DNA of 64,000 nt from Lachnospiraceae bacterium JC7 (lineage in GTDB: Bacteria > Bacillota > Clostridia > Lachnospirales > Lachnospiraceae): positions 1 through 64,000 of the forward strand of contig ALYD01000004.1 in NCBI GenBank assembly GCA_000513555.1, read 5' to 3'. The translations under genes and the position numbers were made by a program. Shown here in pieces: positions 57,857-64,000 of the stretch. Below the pieces are notes generated by a model that was not told where the DNA came from, did not search any database, and saw only the letters and a list, made by a program, of their open reading frames with translations. Every line of letters starts with the position of its first letter. Position 1 is the stretch's first letter.

Positions 57857-58249
57857 TTATGCTTCGCTGTCAGAATTGTAATCGTCTTCTGAAGATGCTG
57901 AAGGGCTGTTATCGATAAGCTCAGCAGTTCCGTCATCGTCCTCATCAAACTCTTCTGTTGCAAAATCAAAGTGCTTATCAACAGCGTTTGTTCTGAACTC
58001 GTCCTCGATCTCAGATCCGCGCTTGATAGTGATGGCGTTCTTTGCAAGCTCCTCTACTGCGATAGAAAGAGGTTTTCTGCTTGGGTCTACAGGGAGAACC
58101 GGAGAAGCTCCGTCTATTAACTGTCTTGCACGCTTCGCACTTGCGATAACTACAGAGTATCTGCTTTCTACAAGTTTATCTGTGTCGTCCTGAATCGCGT
58201 TGGTGTTGTTTGCTGCATCGATCAGTTCATTATATGATTGCTGTGACAT
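57857..58249 (-). CDS. rpoZ: DNA-directed RNA polymerase omega subunit with acidic tail
   Basis: A 130-residue omega subunit. The core (about residues 24-85) has LVESRYSVVIASAKRARQL and KPLSIAVEELAKNAITIKRG. It overlaps the gmk stop by about 20 bases, the usual gmk-rpoZ order. After residue 85 there is a tail of roughly 45 residues rich in Asp, Glu and Ser (EEFDEDDDGTAELIDNS), longer than the 65-90 residues usual for omega in Firmicutes. Confidence 0.92.
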   Translation of the reverse strand: MSQQSYNELIDAANNTNAIQDDTDKLVESRYSVVIASAKRARQLIDGASPVLPVDPSRKPLSIAVEELAKNAITIKRGSEIEDEFRTNAVDKHFDFATEEFDEDDDGTAELIDNSPSASSEDDYNSDSEA

Positions 58250-58868
58250 CTTCTATCCTCCTAAGATCTCTTCTTACATTTTCAATTACATCTAAATGGT
58301 TGTCAGCCTTCTCGTGCTGAGCACGAATGAGATTATGCAATTTTTCGGTGCATGTGTCAATATCATCATTAATTAAAATGTAATCATAGGCCTCGACACC
58401 TTCCGACTCCTGAATTGCACGTTTAAGCCTCTTTTCCACTACATCCAGTGACTCGGTTCCTCTTCCGATAAGTCTCTTTTTGAGTTCATCTCCTGATGGC
58501 GGTGTGATGAATACCAGTACTGAATCAGGGAACTTTTGCTTTATCTTTAAGGCACCCTGAATCTCTATCTCGAGAAGAACATCCTTGCCCTCCTTGAGTT
58601 TTGAATCCACAAATGCCTTCGGAGTACCATAGTAGTGCTCAACATACTGAGCGTACTCGATAAGCTCATCCCTTTCTATCATATCAAGAAATTCTTCTTT
58701 TGTTTTAAAGAAATACTCCCGACCGTCTACTTCGCCCTCTCTCGGATTACGGGTGGTGCATGAAATAGAAAGAGCGTAATTGTCATATTTACCGAGCAGA
58801 CTCTTCATGAGTGTGCCCTTGCCGGCACCGGAAAAACCCGATACGACTACCAAAGATCCTTTGTTCAT
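58230..58868 (-). CDS. gmk: Guanylate kinase
   Basis: A 212-residue kinase converting GMP to GDP. P-loop GFSGAGKGTLMKSLL near 10-24, the GMP-binding SCTTRNPREGEVDGREYFF near 36 and the IQGALKIKQKFPDSVLVFI region near 100 are all present. Starts at ATG with AGAGGATAATA upstream. In many Clostridia a small remA gene lies between yicC and gmk; the 68-base gap here has no room for it. Confidence 0.97.
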   Translation of the reverse strand: MNKGSLVVVSGFSGAGKGTLMKSLLGKYDNYALSISCTTRNPREGEVDGREYFFKTKEEFLDMIERDELIEYAQYVEHYYGTPKAFVDSKLKEGKDVLLEIEIQGALKIKQKFPDSVLVFITPPSGDELKKRLIGRGTESLDVVEKRLKRAIQESEGVEAYDYILINDDIDTCTEKLHNLIRAQHEKADNHLDVIENVRRDLRRIEDVTAII

Positions 58869-58936
58869 TATTATCCTCTTAATATCTGAATTCTGTAGTT
58901 ATGTGCTGCACATAAGTCAGTCCTGCAATGTGCCGC

Positions 58937-59818
58937 TTACTCCAGATTCTGAATCTGTTCTCTGATTTTTTCTATTAATGTCTTAAGACCGATGGCATCA
59001 TCGGATACGATAAGATCATTTGCCTTGCTGAGAGTCGTGTTGGCTTCTCTGTTCATTTCCTGAGCAAGGAAATCAAGCTCTCTTCCCACAGAGCCGCCGG
59101 ATTCAAGCTTTCCGCGCATGTTCTTGATGTGGCTGTGGAGACGTACTCTCTCTTCGTCTGTACAGATCTTATCGGAATACATGGTGACTTCCTGAACTAT
59201 ACGGGATTCGTCGATACCTGCTGTTCCAAGGAGCTCTGTTACCTTCGCACGGAGCTTCTGCTCATATGCGGCAGTGATTTCAGGAGAACGTTCGTCTATA
59301 CGAAGGACTATAGTCTCCATTTCTGAAAGCTTGTTCATGAGATCGCTCTTTAAATTCATACCCTCTGATACTCTTGTGGCTACAAAGTTTGTGAGAGCCT
59401 GTGTGAGAGCCGGATTAAGACGATTCCAGAGCTCGGTATCATCCTCTGATTCCTCTGAGAGGACCAGAACATCAGGGAGGCTTGCAATGTTGGTGACCTT
59501 TATATTGTCATCAACATCGAGTTCGGTGCAGATCTTTCTCATTGAGTCCAGATACTCTTTTGCGAGATCCAGGTTAAGTCTCAGAGACTTGGAACCTTCA
59601 CCGAATTCATCATAGGTGATGAAGAGATCTACCTTTCCTCTGGAGATGAACTCCTTAATGGTATTACGGATATTGGCTTCAAGTGCGTTGAACTTCTTGG
59701 GCATCTTGATGTTGAGATCAAGAAAACGTGAATTTACGGATTTGACTTCGACGGAAAGACGATAGATTTCATTGGAAACTTCACATCTGCCAAATCCGGT
59801 CATGCTTTTTAAATCCAT
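58937..59818 (-). CDS. yicC: YicC family endoribonuclease-like protein
   Basis: A 293-residue YicC/YloC protein starting MDLKSMTGFGRCEVSNEIYR (ATG 59816-59818 after AGAGGTATGCT; about 50 further upstream codons are spurious). The VEVKSVNSRFLDLNIKMPKK segment near 27 and C-terminal GRELDFLAQEMNREANTTLSKAND stretch are diagnostic. Recent work links the family to RNA cleavage. It is followed by gmk and rpoZ. Confidence 0.94.
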   Translation of the reverse strand: MDLKSMTGFGRCEVSNEIYRLSVEVKSVNSRFLDLNIKMPKKFNALEANIRNTIKEFISRGKVDLFITYDEFGEGSKSLRLNLDLAKEYLDSMRKICTELDVDDNIKVTNIASLPDVLVLSEESEDDTELWNRLNPALTQALTNFVATRVSEGMNLKSDLMNKLSEMETIVLRIDERSPEITAAYEQKLRAKVTELLGTAGIDESRIVQEVTMYSDKICTDEERVRLHSHIKNMRGKLESGGSVGRELDFLAQEMNREANTTLSKANDLIVSDDAIGLKTLIEKIREQIQNLE

Positions 59819-60069
59819 AGCATACCTCTTTTGATCTACTGAAGAAGAACAGAAGCTTATCTGAATTTCTTCATATAATATAAAATAGTGTGAAATATTC
59901 GGATCTGTATGCTCCGAATCATGCGTATATGTCGGAAACCAGTACCCTGTCTGCGGCTTGTGTTTTCCGAACATTTGTTATAAATTATAATCTACCCTAA
60001 AAAATAAGTAAAGTTAAAGACAGATAGCACTTGCTATAGTACATATACCGGAAATGAGAGGTGATCAAT

Positions 60070-61851
60070 ATGGCATATGATGGACTTGTTGTTTCGGCAA
60101 CGGTAAAAGAATTTCGTGAGAAATTTATCGGCGGAAAGATCTCGAAGATCACCCAGCCCGAAAAAGACGAAATAGATTTTGTTATACGTAATCAGAAGGA
60201 TAATTTCCGTTTAAAGATCTCGGTGAATCCTTCTCTTCCGCTCTGTATCCTTTCCGATGAAAAGAAACTCTCTCCCATCTCGGTTCCCACCTTCTGTATG
60301 TCACTTCGTAAACATATAGGTAATGGAGCCATACTGGATGTGAAGCAGCCTGATCAGTCGCTGAAGGGTGACGGGCTTGAAAGAGTCATCACATTTGAGA
60401 TAGAGCATCTGGATGAAATGGGCGATCTCGGAAAGAGATATTTATCTGTTGAGCTCATGGGTAAGTATTCAAATATCATATTATATAGAGAAGACTTGAC
60501 CATCATTGATGCGGTGAAGAGGATCTCATTATCCCAGTCTTCTGTTCGTGAAGTTCTTCCCAACAGGGATTATTTCATTCCTGATGCGGGAGGAAAGAAG
60601 AATCCTCTGGAGCTTACAGAAGAGTCTTTCATAAGTCTCCTCAGTGATAAGCCTGAGCCTGTATTTAAGGCCCTTTTCCACAATATCACAGGACTTAGTC
60701 CTCTTACAGCTTCGGAAATGTGCCATAGAAGTTCGGTGGATCCCGATCTTTCAGCCAACTGCCAGCCGTCAGAAGCATTGGCAAAGCTCTATAAGGGATT
60801 TGATGAGGTGATAAGCACTGTTGTAAGAGATCAGTCACCGGATCCTGTCATAGTTTATAAGGACGGAATACCTTCGGATTTCTCGGCTTTCCCCCTTACT
60901 ATTTATGACACCGACAGTCAGTATGAGGTTCGCCACTTTGAATCCATGAGTGATGTCATCTCACGTTTTTACAGCGAAAAGGATAAGAGCTCACGAATCC
61001 GTCAGAGATCCACTGATCTTCGTAAGGTCATAAATACTCTTATGGAGCGTACTTCAAAGAAGCTGAACATTCAGGAAAAACAGCTTAAGGATACTGGGGA
61101 TATGGATAAGTTCCGTGTCTATGGAGAATTGATTCACACCTACGGATATTCACTTACAGGAGGCGAAGAGGTACTTCGCTGCGAGAACTTCTATACCAAT
61201 GAAGAGATAGACATCCCTCTCAAAAAGGATCTGACTGCTTCAGAGAACGCTAAGCATTATCTCGAAAAGTACGACAAGCTGAAGCGTACCAGGGAAAATG
61301 TTACTGTTCAGCTCGTGGAGACAAGACAGGAGCTTTCACACCTTGAATCTATACAGACAGCCCTCGATATCGCCGAAAGCGAGGAGGATCTTCAGGATAT
61401 AAGAAGGGAAATGGGGGATTTCGGTTTCATCCACAGAACTCAGGGAAAGGATAAGGGAAAGCTTCAGAGGAAGTCAAAGCCATATCACTTTATTTCGGAG
61501 GATGGTTACGAGATCTTCGTTGGAAAGAACAATTATCAGAACGAGGATGTGACCTTCAAGATCGGTGACGGCGGTGACATATGGTTCCATGCAAAGAACG
61601 TTGCGGGTTCCCATGTTATCGTAAAGACCGGAGGACAGTCCATGGAGGAGATTCCGGACAGACTGTTTATAGAAGCCGCCGGACTTGCCGCCTACTACTC
61701 TTCTCACAGGGATGATAAGAAGGTGGATGTTGACTATACCATCCGGAAGAATCTGAAGAAGGTTCCGAATGCTGCACCAGGTTTCGTTATATATCACCAG
61801 AACTGGTCGGTCACAGTTGAGCCCAAGAATATGACAGAAGTAAATGATTGA
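60070..61851 (+). CDS. rqcH: Ribosome quality control factor RqcH (NFACT, Rqc2 homologue)
   Basis: A 593-residue NFACT protein starting MAYDGLVVSATVKEFREKF at 60070 with GAGAGG upstream. The N-terminal NFACT-N domain ends near ~200, a helix-hairpin-helix and coiled-coil middle follow, and the C-terminal NFACT-R domain (from about 480) has DIWFHAKNVAGSHVIVKTGG and AAYYSSHRDDKKVDVDYT. It recruits tRNA-Ala to stalled 50S subunits for alanine tailing. Older annotation calls it fibronectin-binding protein. It is divergent from yicC and convergent with yebC. Confidence 0.95.
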   Translation: MAYDGLVVSATVKEFREKFIGGKISKITQPEKDEIDFVIRNQKDNFRLKISVNPSLPLCILSDEKKLSPISVPTFCMSLRKHIGNGAILDVKQPDQSLKGDGLERVITFEIEHLDEMGDLGKRYLSVELMGKYSNIILYREDLTIIDAVKRISLSQSSVREVLPNRDYFIPDAGGKKNPLELTEESFISLLSDKPEPVFKALFHNITGLSPLTASEMCHRSSVDPDLSANCQPSEALAKLYKGFDEVISTVVRDQSPDPVIVYKDGIPSDFSAFPLTIYDTDSQYEVRHFESMSDVISRFYSEKDKSSRIRQRSTDLRKVINTLMERTSKKLNIQEKQLKDTGDMDKFRVYGELIHTYGYSLTGGEEVLRCENFYTNEEIDIPLKKDLTASENAKHYLEKYDKLKRTRENVTVQLVETRQELSHLESIQTALDIAESEEDLQDIRREMGDFGFIHRTQGKDKGKLQRKSKPYHFISEDGYEIFVGKNNYQNEDVTFKIGDGGDIWFHAKNVAGSHVIVKTGGQSMEEIPDRLFIEAAGLAAYYSSHRDDKKVDVDYTIRKNLKKVPNAAPGFVIYHQNWSVTVEPKNMTEVND

Positions 61852-61887
61852 TAAAAAAATGAGCCGCAGGGCTGCATATATCCATAG

Positions 61888-61922
61888 AAAAAACGCATCC
61901 GTTTCTGACGGATGCGTTTTTT
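61888..61922. terminator. Bidirectional terminator between rqcH and yebC
   Basis: A 15-bp perfect stem AAAAAACGCATCCGT / ACGGATGCGTTTTTT, loop TTCTG, giving a U-tract in either direction; serves both convergent genes. Confidence 0.93.
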
Positions 61923-61934
61923 GAAATTATAAAA

Positions 61935-62687
61935 TTATACTTCGTCGTTCTCTTCTGCCCAGTTGGTGTAAACATTCTGAACATCCTCAGATGCATCGAG
62001 GAGATCGAGAGTTCTGCGAAGTCCCTTAACTGCCTCAGGATCTGTTACAGATACGTAGTTCTGAGGAACCATAACTACATCTGCTTCAGCCATAGGGATG
62101 CCCTGCTTCTCGATGTTCTCACGAACAGTTTCGAAATCGCTAGGAGCTGTGTAGATAACATAAGAATCTTCCTCATCCTGGATATCCTCGGCACCGGCCT
62201 CGATAGCCATATCCATAAGTGTATCGAAATCCTTATCCATGTCGTCCATAGCCTCACGGTCAAGGATGATCTGTCCCTTCTCATCGAACATGAAAGAAAC
62301 GGCACCCTGTGTAGCGAGTGATCCCTTACCCTTTGTGAAAGCTGAACGGATGTCAGCTGCAGCACGGTTCTTGTTATCTGTAAGTACCTTTACGATGAGA
62401 GCAACACCGTTAGGACCGTAGCCCTCGTACTGAAGCTCCTCGAAGTTATCAGCCTCCATAGATCCGGCAGCCTTCTTGATACCGTTGTTGATAGTATCGT
62501 TAGGCATGTTGTTTGCCTTTGCCTTTGCGATAACAGCAGCAAGCTTTGAGTTGTTGGAAGGGTCAGGACCGCCAGCCTTAACAGCAAGCGCAATCTCATG
62601 GCCGATCATTGTGAATATTTTACCCTTAGCGGCATCATTCTTTTCTTTCTTAGCTCGAATGTTAGAAAACTTTGAATGTCCTGACAT
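61935..62687 (-). CDS. yebC: YebC/PmpR family DNA-binding protein
   Basis: A 250-residue protein of the YebC/TACO1 family. It starts MSGHSKFSNIRAKKEKNDAA, followed by KGKIFTMIGHEIALAVKAGG and the core YEGYGPNGVALIVKVLTDNKNRAAADIRS near 88. The family includes transcription regulators and translation factors for difficult proline stretches; which applies here is not determined. It is followed by the shared terminator with rqcH. Confidence 0.95.
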   Translation of the reverse strand: MSGHSKFSNIRAKKEKNDAAKGKIFTMIGHEIALAVKAGGPDPSNNSKLAAVIAKAKANNMPNDTINNGIKKAAGSMEADNFEELQYEGYGPNGVALIVKVLTDNKNRAAADIRSAFTKGKGSLATQGAVSFMFDEKGQIILDREAMDDMDKDFDTLMDMAIEAGAEDIQDEEDSYVIYTAPSDFETVRENIEKQGIPMAEADVVMVPQNYVSVTDPEAVKGLRRTLDLLDASEDVQNVYTNWAEENDEV

Positions 62688-62751
62688 ATCATTCTCCTCA
62701 AATCATATATAAAAATCATTGTTTATAAATCAAACTCTAGTACTATAACGT

Positions 62752-62789
62752 AAAAAAAGCGCAGAATCAAGAGTTTCATGAAGCTGCGC
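62752..62789 (-). terminator. Intrinsic terminator of nnrD
   Basis: GCGCAG / CTGCGC stem with a 19-base loop, followed on the minus strand by seven T. Confidence 0.75.
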
Positions 62790-62816
62790 CTGTAAAATTA
62801 ATCACCGGTGGATATA

Positions 62817-63803
62817 CTACTGTGAAGATAGCATCTGATCAATTATAGATCCGAGTGAATTTGCCGTGTCTCTCGCCAGAACTCCGTTTATGCCGTATTG
62901 TTTTGCGGCATATTGCCCGGCTTTTGCATGGATGATGACCGAAAGTACGGCAGCATAATAGGATAACTCGGGGAGATTTTGTGTTTCAGGTATTTTATCA
63001 TCGCTTTTTCGGATGTCATTTTTTTTATCTGCCCGGAGCAGTGTATAAATGCCTGCGATGGTGCCGCTCAGAACATCGCCGGAGCCCCCCTTACTGAGAG
63101 CAGGGCTCTTAAGTGTGTTTTTAAAGAGTTTCTCTCCGGTCCTGTCTGAGATTATGGTCTCGCTTCCCTTCATTATCGTTATCAGATGATGATTTCCGGA
63201 AAATTCCGAGGCTGCCATATCAGGTGATTCCAGTATTTCCTGAACTGTTTTTCCCGATAGTCTGCTCATTTCCATTGGGTGAGGCGTGACTATGACAGGG
63301 ATTTTTTCAAATATTTCGGTAAGCTCTTTTTTTATTGAAGGAGTTTTACTGAGGATATTAAGTCCGTCCGCATCGAGAATGAGGATAGGAGCTCTCTTTA
63401 TGATGGTCTCATCATCCGTCCAGGAAACTTTTATTGCCTTCAATGTTTCTGCAAGGATCTCTTCGCTCAGTTCGGAAGTACCGAGCCCGGGACCTGCTAT
63501 GACAACATCAGCCCAGGCGATATTTTTTGCAGCAATATCTTTCATTGAAGTCTTCTCATCGTAGCCTTCGTATACAGCTTCCGGTAGAAGTGTCTGCAGT
63601 ATGGTCCTGTTTTCCTCATGGGTCAGGAACTTTACGATACCCGCACCTGTGCGATAAGCGGCCAGGGCGGAAAGATAGGCCGCTCCGCTCATACCTTTAG
63701 ATCCGGCAAGAACAAGGACCTTACCGTAGGTGCCCTTGTTGCTGTCCTGGAGTCGTGAAGGAATTGAATTTATATAAGGGGAAACATCAGTCTGGATAGT
63801 CAT
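62817..63803 (-). CDS. nnrD: ADP-dependent NAD(P)H-hydrate dehydratase
   Basis: A 328-residue ribokinase-like enzyme (YjeF C-terminal domain) that repairs hydrated NADH/NADPH. Visible motifs are GKVLVLAGSKGMSGAAYLS near 27, ADVVIAGPGLGTSE near 98, LDADGLNIL near 140, VTPHPMEMSRL near 170, and LSKGGSGDVLSGTIAG near 232 with the catalytic-region Gly loop. It lacks the N-terminal epimerase domain found in fused Nnr proteins, so the epimerase would be elsewhere. An insert rich in Lys/Asp lies around 258-275. It follows acpS by 39 bases. Confidence 0.93.
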   Translation of the reverse strand: MTIQTDVSPYINSIPSRLQDSNKGTYGKVLVLAGSKGMSGAAYLSALAAYRTGAGIVKFLTHEENRTILQTLLPEAVYEGYDEKTSMKDIAAKNIAWADVVIAGPGLGTSELSEEILAETLKAIKVSWTDDETIIKRAPILILDADGLNILSKTPSIKKELTEIFEKIPVIVTPHPMEMSRLSGKTVQEILESPDMAASEFSGNHHLITIMKGSETIISDRTGEKLFKNTLKSPALSKGGSGDVLSGTIAGIYTLLRADKKNDIRKSDDKIPETQNLPELSYYAAVLSVIIHAKAGQYAAKQYGINGVLARDTANSLGSIIDQMLSSQ

Positions 63804-63842
63804 GGGTGTATCCTTTCATTAACAGTTGTCCGGAAGGATTTA

Positions 63843-64000
63843 CTATCCTTCCATCACTGCCATTGCTGAAACCAGATCTCTGGTATCGGTTATGGAAACG
63901 AGAATATTTTTACCGCCTAATTCTTCGTACTTTTCCAGAGCTTTACCATGCAGAACGACGTAAGGCTTACCCTTTTCATTTCGCAGGATCTCGATATCCG
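63843..64000 (-). CDS. acpS: Holo-[acyl-carrier-protein] synthase, C-terminal part
   Basis: The last 52 residues of a frame that enters from beyond the window. DIEILRNEKGKPYVVLHGKA and ALEKYEELGGKNILVSITDT match the C-terminal half of AcpS, which attaches 4'-phosphopantetheine to ACP; an acpS-nnrD pair is common. Where most AcpS proteins have SxSH, this reads SITD, so a usually conserved His seems replaced by Asp. The 5' part, including the catalytic Asp and Glu region, is outside the window. Confidence 0.85.
   Translation of the reverse strand, partial: DIEILRNEKGKPYVVLHGKALEKYEELGGKNILVSITDTRDLVSAMAVMEG

Overview
The window looks like the chromosome of a Gram-positive anaerobe of the class Clostridia, most likely a Lachnospiraceae member of the Butyrivibrio / Lachnospira / Roseburia type. 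The signs are Shine-Dalgarno sites of the GGAGG kind, many TTG and GTG starts, a tryptophan T-box, a class A (ancestral type) RNase P RNA, the dgt-dnaG-trmK-nif3 and fakA/Asp23-family/rpmB clusters, a GerW-type sporulation protein, Cna-B surface proteins with a sortase signal, and uronate catabolism. No phage, transposase or CRISPR array is visible. Almost every gene is on the minus strand; the exceptions are a LacI regulator with uxaC, and rqcH.

Layout. 1-2.8 kb: tRNA-Glu, aroA with a cytidylate-kinase-like gene. 2.3-6.2 kb: phosphate operon pstSCAB that ends in a HAD protein instead of phoU. 6.5-9.9 kb: a tryptophan-type ABC importer under a UGG-specifier T-box. 9.9-11 kb: two GNAT acetyltransferases. 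11-14.8 kb: divergent uronate module (KDG kinase; LacI regulator plus uxaC). 14.8-27.3 kb: accessory cell-surface region with two tandem paralogous Asn/Gly heptad-repeat secreted proteins, rnpB, and a 2175-residue multi-Cna-B surface protein. 27.7-34.4 kb: nucleotide and replication housekeeping (uridine-kinase-like, nif3, trmK, dnaG, dgt) with a composite palindromic repeat between dnaG and dgt. 34.5-41 kb: a five-gene branched-chain amino acid operon (two acetolactate synthases, two ACT subunits, threonine deaminase) behind a 27-codon Ile/Val/Leu-rich leader peptide and a terminator. 41-47 kb: DUF815 ATPase, ilvC, an FAD oxidoreductase behind a purine-riboswitch-like leader, metY with a coupled upstream mini-ORF, tRNA-Pro. 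47-64 kb: core genes (coaD, rsmD, recG, fakA, rpmB, gerW, pgsA, rimO, rpoZ, gmk, yicC, rqcH, yebC, nnrD, acpS end).

The genes fit a cell that makes its own branched-chain and aromatic amino acids but also imports tryptophan, uses uronates from plant or host polysaccharide, and displays large adhesin-like proteins. RNA-level control stands out: a T-box for Trp, a leader-peptide attenuator for Ile/Val/Leu, and a candidate variant purine riboswitch built as an ON switch.

The points most worth following up are the ilv leader peptide, the purine-riboswitch-like leader, the heptad-repeat solenoid pair with different C-termini, and the dgt-dnaG composite repeat. All function calls come from reading motifs by eye; no database search was possible.
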